Part shown: positions 60,523-64,000 of the stretch, piece by piece | Numbering within the stretch: the first letter of the stretch is position 1 | Layout of the letters: every line of letters starts with the position of its first letter | Made by a program: the position numbers and the translations under genes | Assembly: GCA_963662575.1 (NCBI GenBank) | Contig: OY759723.1 | Location: forward strand, 558,001-622,000 | Direction of reading: 5' to 3' | DNA: 64,000 nt | DNA from: Bin5 sp963662575 | Lineage (GTDB): Bacteria; Chloroflexota; Anaerolineae; Caldilineales; Caldilineaceae | The notes under the pieces: model-generated | Seen by the model: only the letters and a program-made list of their open reading frames with translations | What the model was told of the DNA's origin: nothing | Database searches by the model: none

Positions 60523-61425
60523 TCAGTTTTGGCGGCCGCGCAGGCGGGGATCGAGGATGTCGCGCAGCCAGTCGCCGAGCAGGTTGGCGCCGAGGACGAC
60601 GAGCATGATGGCGAGGGCGGGGAAGACGCTGGGATACCAGGCGGTGGTGATGTAGTCACGGGCGTCGGCGACCATTTTGCCCCAGGTGGGGATGAGGGTG
60701 GATACGCCGAAGCCGAGGAAGCTGAGGGCGGACTCGGTAAGGATCATGGAGCCGAAGGAGAGGGTGCTGGTGACGATGACGGGCGCGATGGCGTTGGGCA
60801 GGATGTGGCGGAACATAATGCGCATGTCACCGGCGCCGATGGCGCGGGCGGCGTCGACGAAGTCGCGTTCACGGAGGCTGAGCACTTCGCCGCGGATCAG
60901 GCGGGCATAGCCGACCCAGGCGCCGATGCCGAGGAAGAGGATGATGTTGAGGAGGCCACCGCCGATGAAGGCGACGGCGGCGATGAGGAGGACAAGAAAG
61001 GGGATGGCGGTCTGGGTGTCGGCGACGCGCATGATGATGTCGCCGGCGAGGCCGCCGCGGTAGCCTGCGATCAGGCCCATGGCGATGCCGATGGCGAGCC
61101 CGACGATGGTGGCGGTGGTGCCGATCAGGAGGGAGATGCGGGAACCGACGAGGACGCGGCTGAAGACGTCGCGGCCGAGATTGTCGGTGCCCATGACGCC
61201 GGTGCCGTTTTGGAGGTCGAGCCAGGCCGGCTTGGCGAAGGGGTTGCCGAGGTCGATGGCGATGGGGTCATGGGGTGCGAGGATGGGGCCGAAGATGGCC
61301 ATGAATGCGAAAGCAAGAAGGAGGAAGCTGCCGACGATTCCTTGTCGGTGGGTCCAAGCTTCACCCCACCAGCTGCGGTGGGGATTGCGGGCGAGTATGC
61401 TTCTTTGTTCAAGAATGGTGGACAT
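60523..61425 (-). CDS. Dpp/Opp-type ABC permease (DppC/OppC)
   Basis: A 300-residue permease. The N-terminal Opp-C segment (WTHRQGIVGSFLLLAFAFMAIFGPILAPHDP) is followed by the MGTDNLGRDVFSRVLVGSRISL block and the EAA loop DFVDAARAIGAGDMRIMFRHILPN. It forms the channel for peptides or related small molecules with DppB. The next ATPase gene(s) of this system are not in the 60 kb region, unless beyond a different locus. A 650-base repeat zone separates it from dppB. Confidence 0.94.
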   Translation of the reverse strand: MSTILEQRSILARNPHRSWWGEAWTHRQGIVGSFLLLAFAFMAIFGPILAPHDPIAIDLGNPFAKPAWLDLQNGTGVMGTDNLGRDVFSRVLVGSRISLLIGTTATIVGLAIGIAMGLIAGYRGGLAGDIIMRVADTQTAIPFLVLLIAAVAFIGGGLLNIILFLGIGAWVGYARLIRGEVLSLRERDFVDAARAIGAGDMRIMFRHILPNAIAPVIVTSTLSFGSMILTESALSFLGFGVSTLIPTWGKMVADARDYITTAWYPSVFPALAIMLVVLGANLLGDWLRDILDPRLRGRQN

Positions 61426-61486
61426 GCTTGCTTTTGGCTTCTAGCTCTTTGGGCTTGGTAACGTTTGTGTGAACTGAGAAATTCAA

Positions 61487-61693
61487 GGGCAAAACCTTTT
61501 TTCCACGGAGGGCCACGAAGGACCACGGAGAACTGCTACTGCTACACCTTTTTCCACGAAGGGCCACGAAGGGCCGCGAAGAACTGCTACTGCTACATCT
61601 TTTGTCCACGAAGGGCCACGAAGGACCACGGAGAACTGCTACTGCTACACCTTTTGTCCACGAAGGGCCACGAAGGGCCGCGAAGAAAACCTT
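61487..61693. repeat. CCACGAAGGGCC tandem array 3, with TGCTACTGCTACACC linker
   Basis: Four units of GTCCACGAAGGGCCACGAAG, GACCACGGAGAAC, linker TGCTACTGCTACACC and a T-run. Linker is specific to this array. Confidence 0.9.
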
Positions 61694-61891
61694 ATCCAGG
61701 GCTAATTCGGTTTGCTTGTTGTCTGAAGCAGGATTTGCGGGATTGCTGTAGCAGGGTCTTGTTGGCATTGGCGTAATCTGTTGGGCCTTCGCTGGCTGGC
61801 TGTCGAACGTTGGTAAGATTCGGGACCTGGTGGGACGCGTACGGTCGCTGGCACACAAGCTGGTTTGAGGGCACCAGGGCGGTTAGGCATG

Positions 61892-61964
61892 TTTTTGTAG
61901 GGGGGCGTTGCGGGGGCGCAGCCCCTGCACAAGGGAGGGCGCTTGCGCCCGACCGCCCATAAAA
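61892..61964. repeat. Dispersed hairpin repeat, diverged copy D
   Basis: Keeps GGGGGGCGTTGCGGGGG, CACAAGGGAGGGC and GACCGCCCATAAAAG. Its first stem is GCGGGGGC-GCA-GCCCCTGC (with one G-T pair) and its second is GGGCGC-TT-GCGCCC, where other copies have GGGCC-GTA-GGCCC: both arms changed together. Confidence 0.85.
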
Positions 61965-62074
61965 GCAAGAGCGAGGGGACAGGGGATAGTGGGAAGCGCC
62001 TACTTCTGTGTGGCTCAGGGCTTGGGAATTGGTGGCGGCGGAGATGGTGACGCTCCTGGGTGGACGGGCGGCGG

Positions 62075-63010
62075 TTAGTGGTGGCGGACCCTGGGATCGA
62101 CCATGACGTAGACGATGTCCATGACCAGGAATGTGACGACGGTCAGGACGGAGAAGAGAATGACGTCGAGAAAGACGACGGGATAGTCGCGGGCCATGAC
62201 GGACTGGGCCATGAGGTTGCCGACGCCGGGCCAGGAGAAGACGACTTCGACGACGACGACGGTGCCGATGAGATGCGGCAGGGATGAGAGCGTGACGGTG
62301 ATGACGGACAGGCTGCCGTTGCGCAGGGCATGGCCGAAGACGACGGCGCGCTCGCCGAGGCCTTTGGCGCGGGCGGTGCGGACGTAGTCCTGGCCGAGGG
62401 CTTCGAGCATGCCGGAACGGGCGATGCGGGCGACGGTGGCGATGAGGCCGGTGGAGAGGGTGACGGCGGGCAGGATCAGATGTTTCCAGGTGCCGACGCC
62501 GGACGTTGGCAAGAGCCTGAGCTGGACGGAAAAGATGAGGATAAGGACGATTGCGAGGAAGAACTGCGGCGTGACGATGCCGAGGACGGCGGCCATGGTG
62601 GCGGCGGTGTCGATCATGGTGCCCCGGCGCAGGGCGGCGAGAATGCCGAGGGGCAGGCCGAGGGCAATGCCGAGGACGACAGCGGCACCGCCGAGGCGCA
62701 GGCTATTGGGCAGGCGCTCGAAGATGACGCGGGTGGTGGGCACGCCGTAGCGGAAGGAGTAGCCGAAGTCGAGCTGCAGCGTTTTTTGCCAGAAGACGAT
62801 GTACTGGACGATGGGGTGCTTGTCCAGCCCCATTTTGCGGCGGACTTCCTGGTATTCCTCCTGGATTTCCTCGGGATCGCGGTTGGGGTCGAGGTTGACG
62901 CCGAGGCTGGCGGGATCGCCGGATACGCGGATCAGGAAGAAGACCAGCGTCACGACCATCAGTATGACGAGGACCGCTTGCAGCAGGCGGCGGATGACGA
63001 AAGCGCGCAT
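62075..63010 (-). CDS. Dpp/Opp-type ABC permease (DppB/OppB)
   Basis: A 311-residue permease with six helices. It starts MRAFVIRRLLQAVLVILMVVTLVFFLIRVSGDPA, with YSFRYGVPTTRVIFERLPNSLRL, the EAA loop DYVRTARAKGLGERAVVFGHALRN and a C-terminal LVMDIVYVMVDPRVRHH. It lies 79 bases after the substrate-binding protein gene and pairs with DppC. Confidence 0.94.
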   Translation of the reverse strand: MRAFVIRRLLQAVLVILMVVTLVFFLIRVSGDPASLGVNLDPNRDPEEIQEEYQEVRRKMGLDKHPIVQYIVFWQKTLQLDFGYSFRYGVPTTRVIFERLPNSLRLGGAAVVLGIALGLPLGILAALRRGTMIDTAATMAAVLGIVTPQFFLAIVLILIFSVQLRLLPTSGVGTWKHLILPAVTLSTGLIATVARIARSGMLEALGQDYVRTARAKGLGERAVVFGHALRNGSLSVITVTLSSLPHLIGTVVVVEVVFSWPGVGNLMAQSVMARDYPVVFLDVILFSVLTVVTFLVMDIVYVMVDPRVRHH

Positions 63011-63089
63011 GGGAGAGTGGAGGCGTGAGCGGCGGGGCGTGAGGAGAGGGTATACCCCTCACGCCCCGTCACTTAATCATTATTGTTGC

Positions 63090-64000
63090 TTATTCGGTCG
63101 GGATGAAGATTTCGAACGATTTGCTGAAGGACAGTTCCGGCAGGCCCGGGCTGAGGGCGTAGAGGGCCGGGATGGTGTAGGCGTGCAGGGCCTGTGCGTT
63201 GTCGCAGATGTAGGCGGCGATGTCTCTGACGACGGCTTCACGCTCGATGGGGTCGCCGATGACGCGCTTGGCGGCGCCCATTTCAAGGAAGGCGGGATCG
63301 GGCGAGGTGTCGCCGACGGGGCCCCACATGGAGGTGGTGTTGTCGGCGAGGTACCAGTTGAGGCCGATGTTCATGATGGGCGGCAGGGTCTGGTCGATCA
63401 GTTCCTGCAGCCAGACGGAGGACTCGGGGTATTCCATCTCGACGATGATGCCGACCTGGGCCCACTGGGCGGCGAGGGCTTCCATGAAGGTGCGGTCGCG
63501 GAAGTAGCGGCCGGTGGTGGCGGAGCCTGTGATGGTGAAGCCGTCGGGGTAGCCGGCCTCGACGAGGAGTTCTTTGGCCTTTGCGGGATCGTAGGGATAG
63601 GTCTGGACTTCGGGGTTGTAGCCGAAGCCGCCGGGGGCGACGATCTGGCAGTCGAGCTTGGTGCCGAAGCCGCCGGCGATGGTGCTCCACATGCCGTCGA
63701 GGTCGACGGAGTAGAGCATGGCCTGGCGGACGCGCACGTCATTCAGGATTTCGTTGCGGCCGTAGATGTTGATGCCGACGTACATGCTCTGCATGCTGTC
63801 GCCGGCGTAGAGCTCGAAACCGTCGGCGGTGAGGCTGTCGATCTGGTCCGGGGGCACGTGGGCGGCGACGTGGATCTCATTGCTCCTGAGGGCGGCGACG
63901 CGCACGGCTGCTTCGGGCATGTGGCGGAAGGTTACTTTTTCGATGACGGGCACACCGTCGGGGTGGTCTTCCCAGCGTTCGAGGGTGATGTAGCTGTCGC
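63090..64000 (-). CDS. Peptide/nickel-type ABC substrate-binding protein (start outside window)
   Basis: C-terminal 303 residues of a family 5 solute-binding protein; the frame is open to base 64000. The readable parts ERWEDHPDGVPVIEKVTFRHMPE and RVAALRSNEIHVAAHVPPDQI and VGINIYGRNEILNDVRVRQAMLYSVDLDGMW are typical. The latter is the DVRVRQA signature of this family. It delivers peptides or other small molecules to DppB/DppC downstream. Signal peptide lies beyond the window. Confidence 0.94.
   Translation of the reverse strand, partial: DSYITLERWEDHPDGVPVIEKVTFRHMPEAAVRVAALRSNEIHVAAHVPPDQIDSLTADGFELYAGDSMQSMYVGINIYGRNEILNDVRVRQAMLYSVDLDGMWSTIAGGFGTKLDCQIVAPGGFGYNPEVQTYPYDPAKAKELLVEAGYPDGFTITGSATTGRYFRDRTFMEALAAQWAQVGIIVEMEYPESSVWLQELIDQTLPPIMNIGLNWYLADNTTSMWGPVGDTSPDPAFLEMGAAKRVIGDPIEREAVVRDIAAYICDNAQALHAYTIPALYALSPGLPELSFSKSFEIFIPTE

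Larger units (their letters stand above)
61426..62074. other. Repeat-filled gap between dppB and dppC
   Basis: Contains array 3 (61487-61693), a partial TCTGAACTG-type repeat (61716-61745) and hairpin repeat copy D (61892-61964). No gene. It splits what is normally a tight permease pair. Confidence 0.7.

Noticed and set aside
1..64000. tRNA or rRNA genes
   Set aside because: No cloverleaf with a T-loop GTTCRANNC pattern and no rRNA-like stretch was noticed; a covariance search would be needed to exclude a missed one.

Overview
The window is high-GC DNA with single-gene and short-operon layout, many lipoproteins with SH3-type domains, solitary sugar ABC importers without their own ATPase, phytanoyl-CoA dioxygenase and xylose-isomerase-like genes, and heavily repeat-laden intergenic spaces. 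Together this looks like a member of the Chloroflexota, most likely Anaerolineae/Caldilineales (inference from gene content; no rRNA or marker gene is present to prove it). No rRNA, tRNA or CRISPR array was seen.

Layout. 0-2.5 kb: a PdtaS-like histidine kinase and PdtaR-like ANTAR response regulator, followed by a family 2 glycosyltransferase, a YfhO-type membrane protein (to 5.5 kb), an AmaP/Asp23-like membrane protein and ScpB. 6.8-12.8 kb (minus strand): thioesterase, nucleotidyltransferase, dihydrolipoyl dehydrogenase (E3), 2-oxoacid dehydrogenase E2, a VOC protein and a sulfatase. 13.5-15.5 kb: a DinB-like protein and an SH3 lipoprotein around a strong terminator. 16.2-24.8 kb: a carbohydrate import and catabolism operon (solute-binding lipoprotein, two permeases, an unknown protein, PhyH oxygenase, GH-A-like hydrolase, sugar isomerase) with a long leader. 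25.6-28.7 kb: an ATPase, a TOPRIM-like DUF4276 protein and a PD-(D/E)XK-type protein that may form a defence module. 29-33 kb: two GT4 enzymes and a polyprenyl-phosphate sugar transferase for exopolysaccharide. 33-38.3 kb (minus): CoA transferase, glycerol dehydrogenase, CbiX and CysH. 38.6-44 kb: small-gene accessory zone with tandem small exported paralogues, HicAB, DUF2283, an unknown overlapping pair and an orphan HicB remnant. 44.5-53.2 kb (minus): a Mn/Zn/Fe-type ABC transporter operon and an MFS carrier, split by an IS701-family element. 53.5-55.7 kb: two pseudogenes and a HigBA-like pair. 55.8-64 kb: acyltransferase, SH3 lipoprotein, small membrane protein and a Dpp/Opp-type ABC operon running off the end.

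The most notable signal is in the leader of cysH. A perfect -35/-10 promoter (TTGACA, 17 bp, TATACT at 38258-38286) drives a transcript of about 525 nt before the cysH start. The leader contains a 50-codon ORF with a Shine-Dalgarno site (37965-38117, minus) whose last 15 residues hold seven cysteines. The bases around its stop codon are complementary over 9 bp plus 3 bp to the cysH ribosome-binding site and the bases up to its GTG start. This reads as a cysteine-sensing leader peptide that controls translation of APS reductase: ribosomes stalled on Cys codons would cover the pairing arm and free the cysH site.

Other repeat-level structure: a roughly 250-300 bp dispersed element made of successive perfect hairpins (copies near 13.2, 44.2, 57.5 kb and a diverged copy near 61.9 kb whose stems are kept by changes on both arms); tandem 'CCACGAAGGGCC' arrays at 48.9-50.95, 57.2 and 61.5 kb with a different linker at each locus; and in-frame insertion of repeat-like DNA into several proteins.
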